This document shows positions 1 through 9,387 of a stretch of DNA of 64,000 nt, in pieces (the first letter of the stretch is position 1; every line of letters starts with the position of its first letter). The stretch lies in assembly GCF_025340265.1 (NCBI RefSeq), contig NZ_CP022707.1, forward strand, positions 1,364,501-1,428,500, written 5' to 3'. This DNA is from Novosphingobium sp. 9 (GTDB taxonomy: Bacteria > Pseudomonadota > Alphaproteobacteria > Sphingomonadales > Sphingomonadaceae). The notes under the pieces are model-generated. The model saw nothing but the letters and a program-made list of their open reading frames with translations, was not told where the DNA came from and made no database searches. Both the position numbers and the translations under genes were made by a program.

Positions 1-34
1 AGCATGGAAAACACCGGCACCTGGTAAGCCGAGT

Positions 35-69
35 GCAGGGCGACGAGGTGCACGACCTCGTCGCCCTGC
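35..69. repeat. Perfect 15-bp inverted repeat with 5-nt loop
   Basis: Arms at 35-49 and 55-69 are perfectly complementary around the loop gcacg. The repeat lies 6 bp beyond the stop codon of the minus-strand nhaA gene, where a terminator would sit. No T-run follows on the minus strand, so a Rho-independent terminator is not proven; an mRNA-stabilising 3' hairpin or a protein-binding palindrome is equally possible. Confidence 0.6.
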
Positions 70-75
70 GTTCGA

Positions 76-1307
76 TCAGGTTGAAGATGGAATCGAGGTC
101 ACTGTCGTAGCGATGGCTTGCTTTGCCCCGTGTGACGGCGTCAGTCGCAGGATCACATAACCCAGCAGGGCGGAAAGAACCGAACCGGTCAGTACGCCGA
201 GCTTGGCTTCCTCTACCAGATGAGGGTGATCGGGAAACGCCAGTGCAGCAATGAACAGGCTCATCGTGAAGCCGATCCCGCACAATACCGATAGGCCCCA
301 TAGCTGGACCCATGTCGTCCCGGCAGGGCGCGGGGCGATCCCCAGCCGGTCCGCCACGACGATGGCAGTGAATATGCCGACCTGCTTGCCGAGAAACAGG
401 CCTGCTGCCACGCCCAGCGGAACCGGGTCGAGCAGACCGGCCAGCCCGATACCGGCCAGCGCAACTCCAGCATTGGCAAATCCGAACAGCGGTACGATCA
501 CATAGCTGTTCCAGGGCACCAGGGCATGTTCCAGTCTGAGCAGCATCGAATCGCCCTTGAGCGGGCGCAGCGGAATGCAGAAAGCGGCGAGAACTCCGGC
601 GATGGTTGCATGGATTCCGGAATTGAGGACGCACAACCACAGCCCCAAGGCGAGCACCAGATAAGGCGAAGCGCTTGCCACGCCGCGTCGGTTGAGCAGG
701 ATCAGGCCGCCCAGACACAGGATCGCCCCCAAGGCCCAGGCCATGGCGATTTGTGCCGTGTAGAACAGCGCAATGATGAGTACCGCGCCCAGATCGTCGA
801 CGATGGCGACTGTAAGCAGGAACAGCCGCAGCGAGGGGGAATACGCTTGCCCAGCATGGCGAGCACGCCGACCGCGAATGCAATGTCGGTTGCCGCGGGT
901 ATCGCCCAGCCGCGCGGGATAGGTGCAGCGGAGCCCGCGAAGCCAAGATAGAGCAGTGCCGGCCCGGCCATGCCGGCCATTGCGGCCATCACCGGCAGTC
1001 GCCGTCGAGCCGGGTTGGAAAGGTCGCCATCGAGCACCTCGCGCTTGATCTCGAGGCCGACGACAAAGAAGAATATCGCCATAAGGCCGTCGTTGATCCA
1101 GGCATGCAGCGTATTCAGCGCGGCAAGTGGCATCCACGCAAATTCGTGATGGAAGATGTCATGGTAAGCGCCGGAGGCAGCGCTGTTCGCCATGATCATC
1201 GCCAATACCGCAACGGCGATCAGCATCAGGCCTGCTGATGCTTCGCCTCCCATTAACTTTGTGAAACCGCGCGCGAGCGTGTTGGCCAAGTGGCGGCGCG
1301 CAGTCAT
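76..1307 (-). pseudogene. nhaA: Na+/H+ antiporter NhaA, interrupted by a 1-nt frameshift
   Basis: NhaA is an inner-membrane antiporter that expels Na+ in exchange for protons. The N-terminal part, from ATG at 1307, carries typical NhaA sequence (GLMLIAVAVLAMIMANS, FFFVVGLEIKREVLDG, PAATDIAFAVGVLAMLGKR). The rest (SLRLFLLTVAIVDDLGAV through GIGFTMSLFIAALAF) continues in another minus-strand frame to the stop at 76. The switch falls at five Gs, 835-839. One extra base there gives an uninterrupted protein of about 410 residues, normal for the family, with the transport aspartates of the TDIAFA and IVDDLGA motifs intact. It may be a sequencing or assembly error, not a dead gene. The divergent neighbour is the NfrB-like gene. 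Confidence 0.85.
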
Positions 1308-1418
1308 ACAGTTGTCCTCGGGTAAATACTGAGTTCGAGATTCTGGTTCATTGTCCGCAGCCTACCGTGTGCTTCGGCAAAGGACCAGCATTGCGGGTTC
1401 TGAATCGTCGGGGGCGGC

Positions 1419-2894
1419 TTGGATACAGCGAACATCATTGGCGCGGCGCTGGCGGCCTTGCAGACGCTCGAGCGCGAATTGCTGTTGTTTTCCGCGTTCT
1501 GGGTTCTGGTTGGTGCCTTCGACGATCTGGTGGTGGACGGAATCTGGCTTTGGCTCAAGGTCCGCGGTCGTACCTTTGAGCACACGCTGCGGGCAGGTGA
1601 AGCGCAAGCGGAACTGCAAGGTCATGCTGCGGTGTTGATCGCTGCCTGGCAGGAAGCGCAGGTCATCGGGCACACGATAGCGCATGCGCGCTTGGCCTGG
1701 GCCCAATCGAATATGCGCCTTTATATCGGCTGTTATCCCAACGATGCGGACACCATTATGGCGGCGATGGCCGGTGCAGGGGGCGATGCACGGATACGAA
1801 TCGTGGTTCACGATCAACCGGGCCCCACCACAAAGGCCGATTGCCTCAACCGTCTTTATGTAGCGCTTTGTGCGGATGAGCGGGCGCAAGGCATGCGTTA
1901 TCGTGCTGTGCTGCTGCATGATTCCGAAGATATGGTACACCCGGCCGAACTGGCAGTGATCGATGCCGCGCTTGACCGGCTGGATTTTGTCCAACTCCCG
2001 GTCCGGCCCGAGCCGCAGGTCGGTTCACGCTGGGTGGCCGGGCATTATATCGACGAATTTGCAGAAGCGCACGGTAAGGCGATGGCGGTGCGCGATGCCG
2101 TTGGTGCGGGAATTCCCGCAGCGGGCGTGGGATGCGGGTTCTCTCGCCGTATGCTCGCGCGGATTGCCGAGCGGAGGCTACGCGACGGCGAATGCGGGCC
2201 GTTTGCGGCGGATTGCCTGACCGAGGACTATGAACTTGGGCTGCTGGTAGGGCGCGAGGGAGGAGCTGCAGGATTTCTGCGGATTCGGGACGAGACAGGT
2301 CAGCTTGTCGCCACCCGAGCCTATTTCCCGGCCTCGTTCGATGCCGCTATCCGTCAGAAGGCGCGCTGGGTCCATGGGATCGCGTTCCAGAGCTGGGAGC
2401 GGCTCGGCTGGGATCGCAGTATCGTCGATCGCTGGATGGCGTTGCGTGATCGAAAGGGGCCGATGACAGCTCTCGTCTTCGCCTGCGGCTACATGCTGGT
2501 GATTGTGGAAGCGTTGTTGGCCTATCCTCGCTCGCAGGGGCTGACGGCCATTTCGTCCCGGCCCCTGGTCATCGAGACAATACTCTGGGCTTGCATGATG
2601 GCGCTGGTTTGGCGCGGGCTGTTTCGTATCTGGTTCACCGCGCGCGAATATGGACTGCGCGAGGGCATGATGGCGATAGCGCGTATTCCGGTGGGCAATG
2701 CCATCGCCATTCTCGCGGCGCGTCGTGCCTTGCTCGCCTATGCACGCACACTTTATGGCCAAGCGGTGCGCTGGGACAAGACCGTCCATGATCGTCATCC
2801 CGTGCAGGCGCTTGCAGTGGATACGGGCCCTCCCAGGTGGAATGTGCATCCACGGCAGTCGCATCTGGCGTTCGTGCCGGGCGTCGCTGCATGA
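1419..2894 (+). CDS. NfrB-like membrane glycosyltransferase (GT2)
   Basis: Predicted processive family 2 glycosyltransferase in the inner membrane, related to E. coli NfrB. A hydrophobic segment (about residues 21-46) precedes a cytosolic catalytic domain with HDSED (167-171), TED (268-270) and a R-x-x-x-RWVHG acceptor-site motif (312-320). Three or four hydrophobic segments follow (about 349-371, 386-408, 427-447). At 491 residues it is much shorter than E. coli NfrB: it stops after the membrane region and lacks the C-terminal MshEN-type domain that binds cyclic di-GMP. The start is TTG; a stop lies seven codons upstream in frame and no ATG or GTG intervenes. Its stop overlaps the next gene by ATGA. 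The product glycan is unknown. Confidence 0.75.
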   Translation: MDTANIIGAALAALQTLERELLLFSAFWVLVGAFDDLVVDGIWLWLKVRGRTFEHTLRAGEAQAELQGHAAVLIAAWQEAQVIGHTIAHARLAWAQSNMRLYIGCYPNDADTIMAAMAGAGGDARIRIVVHDQPGPTTKADCLNRLYVALCADERAQGMRYRAVLLHDSEDMVHPAELAVIDAALDRLDFVQLPVRPEPQVGSRWVAGHYIDEFAEAHGKAMAVRDAVGAGIPAAGVGCGFSRRMLARIAERRLRDGECGPFAADCLTEDYELGLLVGREGGAAGFLRIRDETGQLVATRAYFPASFDAAIRQKARWVHGIAFQSWERLGWDRSIVDRWMALRDRKGPMTALVFACGYMLVIVEALLAYPRSQGLTAISSRPLVIETILWACMMALVWRGLFRIWFTAREYGLREGMMAIARIPVGNAIAILAARRALLAYARTLYGQAVRWDKTVHDRHPVQALAVDTGPPRWNVHPRQSHLAFVPGVAA

Positions 2895-4153
2895 TGGGCC
2901 GCAAGGGGCAGCCGATCCTTGTGATGGCGGCGTTGCTGTCCGGCTGGGTCGGGGGGCGTGCAATGAACTGGGAGAGCATTTCCGCTTCGGCAACGACGGA
3001 TAGTGTGCTTTCCGGGCGGCATCCGGAAAACGCGGCGTCTGCTGGAGCGGAGCGCGTAGCCTACACCATGGTCAGCGGCCCGCAATCCTACCGGGCAGGA
3101 AGCGACGGCGCGGCGTTCTCAGAAGCTGGCGATGAGCTGTTGGTGCAACCAAACCTCATCCCAATTCCGGCAGGTGCTCCCCGTTATTATTATGCGGACT
3201 CTCGTTGCAGAACATGTAGTGACGCCTCTGCAGGAGCGCCGATGGGTGTTCTGACACGCGGGTATTCCTCTATGCCTGCGGTAGAAGAATGGGGGCCGAG
3301 CGCAGCGATGTTCGCGCCGGCGAGGTATCGCGAAGAACGCCATTCTTTGGCCTCGGTGCGCGAAGTGGAGCCTGCTGTCGCAGTCCGGCGCGATTATCCT
3401 TCGATGCCGTCGTTGCTGGGACTCGATGCGCCGCCGAACGACGCGGAGCAGGCAAGTCGCGATCCATCTGGGGCCACGCCGAAAGCAGCAAAGCCGCGTC
3501 GCTGGTCGATGGATGCCTGGGCGTTCATGCGACGCGACGGCAATCTTCAGCTGGCCAATGGATTGCTTCCGGCGACTTACGGCGCGAACCAGATCGGCAG
3601 TGTACTGCGCTTTCGACTGATGCCGCGCAATCGTCTGCAACCGGCGCTCTACCTGCGTACCGACTCGACAACGGGCGCGGGGCGTTATGCTACGGTGGCG
3701 GCAGGCGTTTCGTTGCGGCCGCTGGAGCGTCTGCCGGTCACGATCGCGCTCGAAGGGCGCATGCTCGACGATACAACGGGACGGCACTATCAGCCCGCCG
3801 TGCTCGCAGTTACACAATTGCCGCGTTTCCGGCTGCCACATGGTTTGGCAGGCGATGTCTATGCGCAGGGCGGTTGGGTCGGTGGACGCTATGCCACGCC
3901 GTTTGCCGATGGACAGGTGCGGATCGATCATGGTTTGCTGACGCTGGGCAAGCTGGAGACGCGCATCGGCGCCGGGAGTTGGGGGGGCGTACAGCAGGGG
4001 GCTTCGCGCCTTGACGTGGGGCCAACGATGTCGATCTCCTTCCCGCTGACGCGGCGCGTGTTCGGACGCGCGGCAATCGACTGGCGGGTCAGGGCACTGG
4101 GTAATGCGCAGCCGGGCTCGGGGCCGGCACTGACGCTGTCAGCAGGGTTCTGA
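2891..4153 (+). CDS. NfrA C-terminal-domain-like outer-membrane protein
   Basis: 420 residues beginning with a hydrophobic, signal-peptide-like stretch (about 9-22). A low-complexity Ser/Pro/Ala linker follows, then a C-terminal domain from about residue 205 with alternating hydrophobic strands, ending in LTLSAGF, a typical outer-membrane beta-barrel end. It resembles the C-terminal domain of NfrA, the outer-membrane export partner of NfrB. The N-terminal TPR-rich part of E. coli NfrA is absent. The ATGA overlap with the upstream glycosyltransferase (2891-2894) implies translational coupling and a joint role in making and exporting a surface glycan. Earlier in-frame starts exist inside the upstream gene, but this one places the signal peptide at the N-terminus. 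Confidence 0.65.
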   Translation: MMGRKGQPILVMAALLSGWVGGRAMNWESISASATTDSVLSGRHPENAASAGAERVAYTMVSGPQSYRAGSDGAAFSEAGDELLVQPNLIPIPAGAPRYYYADSRCRTCSDASAGAPMGVLTRGYSSMPAVEEWGPSAAMFAPARYREERHSLASVREVEPAVAVRRDYPSMPSLLGLDAPPNDAEQASRDPSGATPKAAKPRRWSMDAWAFMRRDGNLQLANGLLPATYGANQIGSVLRFRLMPRNRLQPALYLRTDSTTGAGRYATVAAGVSLRPLERLPVTIALEGRMLDDTTGRHYQPAVLAVTQLPRFRLPHGLAGDVYAQGGWVGGRYATPFADGQVRIDHGLLTLGKLETRIGAGSWGGVQQGASRLDVGPTMSISFPLTRRVFGRAAIDWRVRALGNAQPGSGPALTLSAGF

Positions 4154-4290
4154 TCAGACGCTTGCATCCTCCGCCGAAACATGACGATGCGATAAAAATG
4201 CCAGCCGTTGCACAAGATCGGCGGCAAACCGATGGAAACCTCTTCAAGCCGCTTTCCTCGCCTTGCGCGCTGCGGTAGCGAAGAAGGTGC

Positions 4291-5205
4291 ATGGACGTTT
4301 ATCTTCCCATCGCCAATCTTTCCGTCAACGGGCTGATCATCGTCGGTCTGGGCGCGATTACCGGGCTGCTCTCCGGGATGTTCGGCGTGGGCGGGGGATT
4401 CCTGACGACGCCATTGATGATCTTCTACGGCATTCCGCCAACGGTCGCTGCCGCCTCTGCTGCCAGTCAGGTTACGGGGGCAAGCGTATCGGGCGTCTTC
4501 GCGCATTCGCGCCGGGGCAATGTGGACTATCACATGGGCGCGGTGATGGTGGTCGGCGGGATCATCGGCACCGGGATCGGTGCGGTGCTGTTCCGCCTGC
4601 TGCAGCAATGGGGGCAGATCGATACGGTCATCAACCTGCTCTATGTGCTGCTGCTCGGGTCGATCGGTTCGCTTATGGGACGCGAGAGCATCCAGTCGAT
4701 CCGGGCCGAACGCACCGGCGTGCCGATCGCCGCGAAGAAGCGCCGTCATCACCCGATTGTGGCGACATTGCCGCTGCGTTGGCGGTTCTATCGTTCGGGG
4801 CTCTACATTTCGCCGTTGGCGCCTCTCCTGCTGGGGATGGGAACGGGTATCCTGACAATGCTGATGGGCATCGGCGGCGGGTTCATCCTCGTGCCGGCGA
4901 TGCTCTACATTCTGGGCATGAGCGCGAATGTCGTGGTAGGCACTTCGCTGTTCCAGATCCTGTTCGTGACCATTGCCACCACGATGATGCATGCGATGAC
5001 CACCAAGGCGGTGGACATCGTACTGGCCTCGCTTTTGCTGTTCGGTTCGGTGACGGGCGCGCAACTCGGCGCGCAGTTCGCGCAGAAGGCAAGCCCGGTG
5101 AAGCTGCGCCTGATCCTTGCCGTGATCGTGCTGCTGGTGGCCGCACGAATGGCGATGGGATTGGGGTATCGACCGGACGATATCTACACCGTGGCCCCGC
5201 TATGA
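4291..5205 (+). CDS. TauE/SafE (TSUP) family transporter
   Basis: 304-residue polytopic inner-membrane protein of the TSUP family, whose members export sulfite, sulfoacetate or related organosulfur anions. The two-fold pseudo-repeat typical of the family is visible: a glycine-rich GMFGVGGGFLTTP loop near residue 30 and a second LMGIGGGFILVPA near residue 190, each followed by hydrophobic helices. A charged cytoplasmic loop (RAERTGV...KKRRHH, about 136-155) separates the halves. Its stop overlaps the start of the TIGR02186 gene by ATGA. The substrate cannot be read from sequence. Confidence 0.85.
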   Translation: MDVYLPIANLSVNGLIIVGLGAITGLLSGMFGVGGGFLTTPLMIFYGIPPTVAAASAASQVTGASVSGVFAHSRRGNVDYHMGAVMVVGGIIGTGIGAVLFRLLQQWGQIDTVINLLYVLLLGSIGSLMGRESIQSIRAERTGVPIAAKKRRHHPIVATLPLRWRFYRSGLYISPLAPLLLGMGTGILTMLMGIGGGFILVPAMLYILGMSANVVVGTSLFQILFVTIATTMMHAMTTKAVDIVLASLLLFGSVTGAQLGAQFAQKASPVKLRLILAVIVLLVAARMAMGLGYRPDDIYTVAPL

Positions 5206-5972
5206 GGCGCAGCGGCGCCTGCCAGCTTGCCCTTGCCGCGTTTGCCGTAGTCCTTCTGGGCGGCGCGCGCGATCCCATTCTCGTGCCGGAAATCTCGCAG
5301 CATGAAGTTGATCTGCAGCAGGGCTTCACCGGCACGGAACTGCTGCTGTTTGGCGCGATCCTCTCGCCTGACGGGCAGCGCGCGGCGCAGGATTACGATA
5401 TCGTGGTCGTGTTGAAAGGGCCGACCAGTTCCATCGTCGTGCGCGAGAAGCAGAAGGTCGCCGGAATCTGGATCAATGCCGCCAGCACCGAACTGCGATC
5501 GGCCCCGTCCTACTATGCGGTCGCTTCCAATCGCCCGATAGACCAGATCGTCGATGACAAGACGGCGGCGATCTACGAACTGGGTCTGAAATGGCTGCAA
5601 CTCTCGCCGATCGGGGCAATCGACCCGGAAGAGCAGGTCCGCTTCGCCAAGGGGCTGGTCGAACTCAATCGCAGCAATGGCCTGTACCGTGAGGAGGAAG
5701 GCGCGGTGAAGGTCAGCGAAGGCGTGCTCTATCAGGCGCGCATCGGATTACCTTCGCGCGTGCCGACAGGTGTCTATACCGCCGAGACGTTCGCCATTGC
5801 GCATGGGGTCGTTGTCGCCTCGGCCAGCAGTACCGTGGAAGTGCGCAAGCAGGGGATGGAGCGGGTCATCGCTGACTTCTCGCAGAAGGACGGCTTCCTC
5901 TATGGCTTGCTGGCGGTCGCGGTGTCGGTGGCGATGGGCTGGATCGCCGGTCGCCTGTTCTCCCGGCGATAG
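5202..5972 (+). CDS. TIGR02186-type membrane-anchored periplasmic protein
   Basis: 256 residues. A signal peptide covers about 1-22. A periplasmic beta-rich domain follows, with the family-like stretch GFTGTELLLFGAILSPDG near residue 43. One C-terminal membrane helix (about 229-250) ends in an arginine-rich tail, so it should be anchored with its domain in the periplasm. Proteins of this family usually sit next to a TSUP transporter, as here with an ATGA overlap, and probably assist it; the biochemical role is unknown. Confidence 0.75.
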   Translation: MRRSGACQLALAAFAVVLLGGARDPILVPEISQHEVDLQQGFTGTELLLFGAILSPDGQRAAQDYDIVVVLKGPTSSIVVREKQKVAGIWINAASTELRSAPSYYAVASNRPIDQIVDDKTAAIYELGLKWLQLSPIGAIDPEEQVRFAKGLVELNRSNGLYREEEGAVKVSEGVLYQARIGLPSRVPTGVYTAETFAIAHGVVVASASSTVEVRKQGMERVIADFSQKDGFLYGLLAVAVSVAMGWIAGRLFSRR

Positions 5973-6064
5973 TGCATTCAGGCGTTGTCCGATCGCCGAA
6001 TTAGGACGATCTTAACCGTGTGTGCGTAGCCCTCTGTCATAAAGATCAAGGGCGCGGTCACTTC

Positions 6065-7744
6065 ATGAATCAAATGCTTGGCGATGCCATTTCCTCACAG
6101 GCGCCTGCAGCGCAGGGCGACCCGGTCCGTCGACCGGTGGCGACTGCACTCGGGCCGATCGGTATTGTGCTGGGCATCGGCGGCGCAGGCAGCCGGGTCG
6201 CGCTGGACCTTGCCGCCATTCACTGTTGCCAGAGCGAGCTCGATCCCACGGTCGCGCTGGCAGGACAAGTCGGCAGCCAGATCAAGGTTCGCGTCGGTGG
6301 CGGGTGGTTGCTGGCCAGCGTGCGCAACCAGTCGCTCGATGCCAATGACAACGCCATGATCATCGCGGAAGTCGACTTTCTGGGTGAGGGCGAGGAAGAG
6401 CGTCTGACCGGACGGATGCACGCCTTCCGTCGCGGTGTGACCTGGTATCCGGTGCCCGGCGCCGAGGTCTATCCCGCCACCACCGCCGATCTTCGCCAGA
6501 TTTACGCCAGCGAGCATCACGCGGCGATCCAGATCGGCAATGTCTATCCCACCCGCGATATTCGCGCTGCGTTGAACGTCGATGCGCTGCTGGGCAAGCA
6601 CTTCGCGCTGCTGGGATCGACCGGCACCGGCAAGTCGACCAGTGCCGCGCTGATCCTGCACCGCATCTGTGACAGCGCGCCGCAGGGCCATGTCATCATG
6701 GTCGATCCGCACGGTGAATATGCGGCCGCGTTCAGGAACGACGGGCAGATTCTCGACGTCTCGAACCTGCAGATGCCCTACTGGCTGATGAACTTCGAGG
6801 AGCACTGCGAAGTGCTGCTGACCTCTCGCGGGGACCAGCGCCAGATCGATGCCGAGATCCTCGCCAAGTGCCTTCAGGAGGCGCGGGCGAAGAACCGGCT
6901 GGCCGAGCAGTTCGGCAAGGTCAGCGTCGATTCGCCGATCCCCTATCTGCTCTCCGACCTTGGGGCGATCCTCAACAACGAGATGGGCAAGCTCGACAAG
7001 GGGCACAACAGCGCGCCGTACCTGCGGATCAAGAACCGGCTGGACGAATTGCGCGGCGATCCGCGCTACCAGTTCCTGTTTTCCGGCATGCTGGTGGGCG
7101 ATACCATGGCCGAGTTCATCTCGCGCGTGTTCCGCCTGCCGTCGATGAGCCGCCCGATCTCGATCATCGACGTGTCCGGCGTGCCGTCCGAAATCACCGC
7201 CACCGTGGTCGCCGTGCTGAGCCGACTGGTCTTCGACTATGCGATCTGGGCGCGCGAGGAGCGGACCCAGCCGATCCTGCTGGTCTGCGAGGAAGCCCAC
7301 CGGTACGTTCCCAACGAGCGCAATGCCGATGGTTCCTCGGTCGGGCGCATTCTTTCGCGCATCGCCAAGGAAGGGCGCAAGTACGGCGTCGCGCTCGGCC
7401 TCATCACCCAGCGGCCTTCGGACCTTGCCGAGGGCGTGCTCTCGCAGTGCGGCACGATCATCGCCATGCGCCTCAACAACGAGCGCGATCAGGCCTTCGT
7501 GCGCGCCGCAATGCCCGAAGGCGCGCGCGGTTTCCTCGATTCGATCCCGGCGCTGCGCAACCGCGAATGCATCATCTGCGGCGAGGGCGTCTCGATCCCG
7601 ATGCGCGTGACCTTCGACGATCTGGAAGCGCATCGCCGCCCGGCCTCCGCCGATCCCTCGTTCGCGGCCTCGTGGCGCGAGAGCGGCGGCGAGGAAGAGG
7701 CCGTGCGCCGCACCGTCCAGCGCTGGCGCGCGCAGGGGCGTTAA
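6065..7744 (+). CDS. HerA-type ATPase (DUF87)
   Basis: 559-residue FtsK/HerA-superfamily ATPase, probably a DNA translocase. An N-terminal beta-barrel-like region is followed by Walker A GSTGTGKST (about 184-192), a DPHGEYA motif (about 215-221), Walker B ILLVCEEAHR (about 404-413) and the GLITQRPSDLAEGVLSQC segment typical of HerA. The start chosen is the ATG at 6065; an in-frame GTG lies at 6020. No NurA nuclease, SIR2 or methylase is adjacent, so this is a stand-alone copy in a housekeeping context rather than part of a recognisable defence module. Confidence 0.85.
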   Translation: MNQMLGDAISSQAPAAQGDPVRRPVATALGPIGIVLGIGGAGSRVALDLAAIHCCQSELDPTVALAGQVGSQIKVRVGGGWLLASVRNQSLDANDNAMIIAEVDFLGEGEEERLTGRMHAFRRGVTWYPVPGAEVYPATTADLRQIYASEHHAAIQIGNVYPTRDIRAALNVDALLGKHFALLGSTGTGKSTSAALILHRICDSAPQGHVIMVDPHGEYAAAFRNDGQILDVSNLQMPYWLMNFEEHCEVLLTSRGDQRQIDAEILAKCLQEARAKNRLAEQFGKVSVDSPIPYLLSDLGAILNNEMGKLDKGHNSAPYLRIKNRLDELRGDPRYQFLFSGMLVGDTMAEFISRVFRLPSMSRPISIIDVSGVPSEITATVVAVLSRLVFDYAIWAREERTQPILLVCEEAHRYVPNERNADGSSVGRILSRIAKEGRKYGVALGLITQRPSDLAEGVLSQCGTIIAMRLNNERDQAFVRAAMPEGARGFLDSIPALRNRECIICGEGVSIPMRVTFDDLEAHRRPASADPSFAASWRESGGEEEAVRRTVQRWRAQGR

Positions 7745-7753
7745 GTGGTTGTC

Positions 7754-7886
7754 TGAAAATGCTGGAACGGCATTTTCAGGATGCGGCACCGGCCCTCTCC
7801 CCCCCCTGCCTCCCAACGGTAGTATCCTGCGGGTGGCAGGGGGGGGAGAGGGCCGGTGCCGCGAAAAATTCGCATCACGCGAATTT
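7754..7886. repeat. Composite palindromic repeat element, copy 1
   Basis: Three consecutive hairpins. The first is 7754-7778 (9-bp arms tgaaaatgc/gcattttca). The second is a long GC-rich stem with arms 7783-7810 and 7835-7861 around a loop of about 24 nt. The third is 7864-7886 (9-bp arms aaaattcgc/gcgaatttt). The same architecture recurs at 49626-49756 with the central loop inverted. It lies between the convergent HerA and MATE genes. I read it as a non-coding dispersed element (REP/MITE-like) that may also serve as a 3' stabiliser or terminator. Confidence 0.8.
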
Positions 7887-7899
7887 TCAAACAGTCGCG

Positions 7900-9387
7900 T
7901 TAGGCACCGGACCTTTCCATCTTCGCGACATCGGCATGGCGCCGCCATGATCCGAAGCGGTAGTAGAGCCACGTCAGCCCGACCGAAGTGACCGATCCCA
8001 CCGGGAACGCCCACCAGATCGCCTCACCGCCAAGGTGCGGATAGGCGAGGGCGTAGAAGCCGAGGCGGGCCGGGAACAGCGCGATGGCCATGACCACCAT
8101 CGGCGCCACGACAGCGCCGTAAGAGCGCATCGTCCCCGAGAGGATCATCGTCACGCTCATGATAACGAACGAGACGGTGCAGATCACCTGAATGTGCCGC
8201 CCGATGGCGATGGCTGGGCTGCCGTGGCCGAGGAACAGCGCCAGCAGCGGGCGGTCGCACAGGACGATCAGCAGACCGAGAACGGCCGACATCGCCAGGT
8301 TGGCGAGGATGCCCACCCGCGTCACCTTGCCGATCCGCGCGTAGACCCCGGCGCCAAGGCACTGCGCGACCATCGCGCTGACCGCCGAGCCGACCGCGAA
8401 GGCAGGCATCTGCAGGTAGTTCCACAGTTGCAGCGAGGCGCCATAAGCGGCGGTCGTATCCAGCCCCTCGCGGTTGACGAGGCGGATCATGATCAGGCCT
8501 GCGGAACTGAACAGCAGCATCTGCGCGCCCATCGGCAGGCCCTTGGTGACAAGGAAGCGCAGCTCCGAAGCGCGCGGGATCAGATAGCCCAGTTCACGGC
8601 CCTTGAGGCGCAGCGGCAGGTCGCGGCGATAGACCATGGCGATGGTCCAGATCGCGGCGATCAGGCTGGCGGTGCCCGTGGCGATGGCCGAACCGGCGAT
8701 GCCAAGGCCGGGGATCGGTCCTGCCCCCCGGATCAGCAGCGGGTTGAGTACGGCGTCCAGCGTGACGGTGATGATCATCGTGTAGAGCGGCGTCTTCGAA
8801 TCGCCCACGCCGCGCAGGCCCATCGACAGCACGAGGCTGAGCGTGCTGAACGGCAGGGTGATGAAGATGACGCGCAAATAGGCCAGCGCATCGGCGCGGC
8901 TGGCCTCGGGCGTGGCCAGCGCGGTCAGCAGATCGGCGGAGAACCACGCGCCGATGGCGGAGCTGATGACGGCGACGATTACGCAAAAGCCGATCCCGGT
9001 GCCGAAGGTCACGCGTGCGCCGTCCAGATCGCGCCCACCGAAATGCTGGCCGACGCGCACGGTCGTCGCCATGCCGAAGCCGAACACGGCGGCGAACAGC
9101 ATGAACATCACTACGTTGGCATTCGCGGTGGCCGCCAGCGCGCCTTCGCCGAGCAGGCGCCCGACCCAGATCGAGTTGATCGAGCCGCTCAGCGTTTGCA
9201 GCACGTTGCCGATCAGCATCGGGATCGAGAAGGCCAGCAGCGTCGAGAGGATCGGGCCTTGCGTCAGGTCGCCCTTGCGCACTTGCGGCGCATTGGTGGG
9301 CGGGGCCTGCATCGGCGCCGCGCCTGCGGGCACGTCCGCGCGGCGCTCGACGGAATCGTCATCCACAAGGCCCGACGTGTCGCTCAT
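7900..9387 (-). CDS. MATE family efflux transporter
   Basis: 495-residue multidrug and toxin extrusion protein of the inner membrane, exchanging cationic drugs or metabolites for H+ or Na+. A polar N-terminal tail of about 45 residues precedes GPILSTLLAFSIPMLIGN, the family's typical first helix; about 12 hydrophobic segments follow, with the two-fold repeat visible (PMLIGNVLQTLSGSINS and LPMGAQMLLFSSAGLIM). The start at 9387 gives an ATGA overlap with the stop of queE, so the two are probably co-transcribed. The substrate is unknown. Confidence 0.85.
   Translation of the reverse strand: MSDTSGLVDDDSVERRADVPAGAAPMQAPPTNAPQVRKGDLTQGPILSTLLAFSIPMLIGNVLQTLSGSINSIWVGRLLGEGALAATANANVVMFMLFAAVFGFGMATTVRVGQHFGGRDLDGARVTFGTGIGFCVIVAVISSAIGAWFSADLLTALATPEASRADALAYLRVIFITLPFSTLSLVLSMGLRGVGDSKTPLYTMIITVTLDAVLNPLLIRGAGPIPGLGIAGSAIATGTASLIAAIWTIAMVYRRDLPLRLKGRELGYLIPRASELRFLVTKGLPMGAQMLLFSSAGLIMIRLVNREGLDTTAAYGASLQLWNYLQMPAFAVGSAVSAMVAQCLGAGVYARIGKVTRVGILANLAMSAVLGLLIVLCDRPLLALFLGHGSPAIAIGRHIQVICTVSFVIMSVTMILSGTMRSYGAVVAPMVVMAIALFPARLGFYALAYPHLGGEAIWWAFPVGSVTSVGLTWLYYRFGSWRRHADVAKMERSGA

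Noticed and set aside
6065..7744. HerA as part of a defence or NurA-HerA resection system
   Set aside because: No NurA, SIR2, DUF4297 or restriction genes nearby; context is housekeeping.
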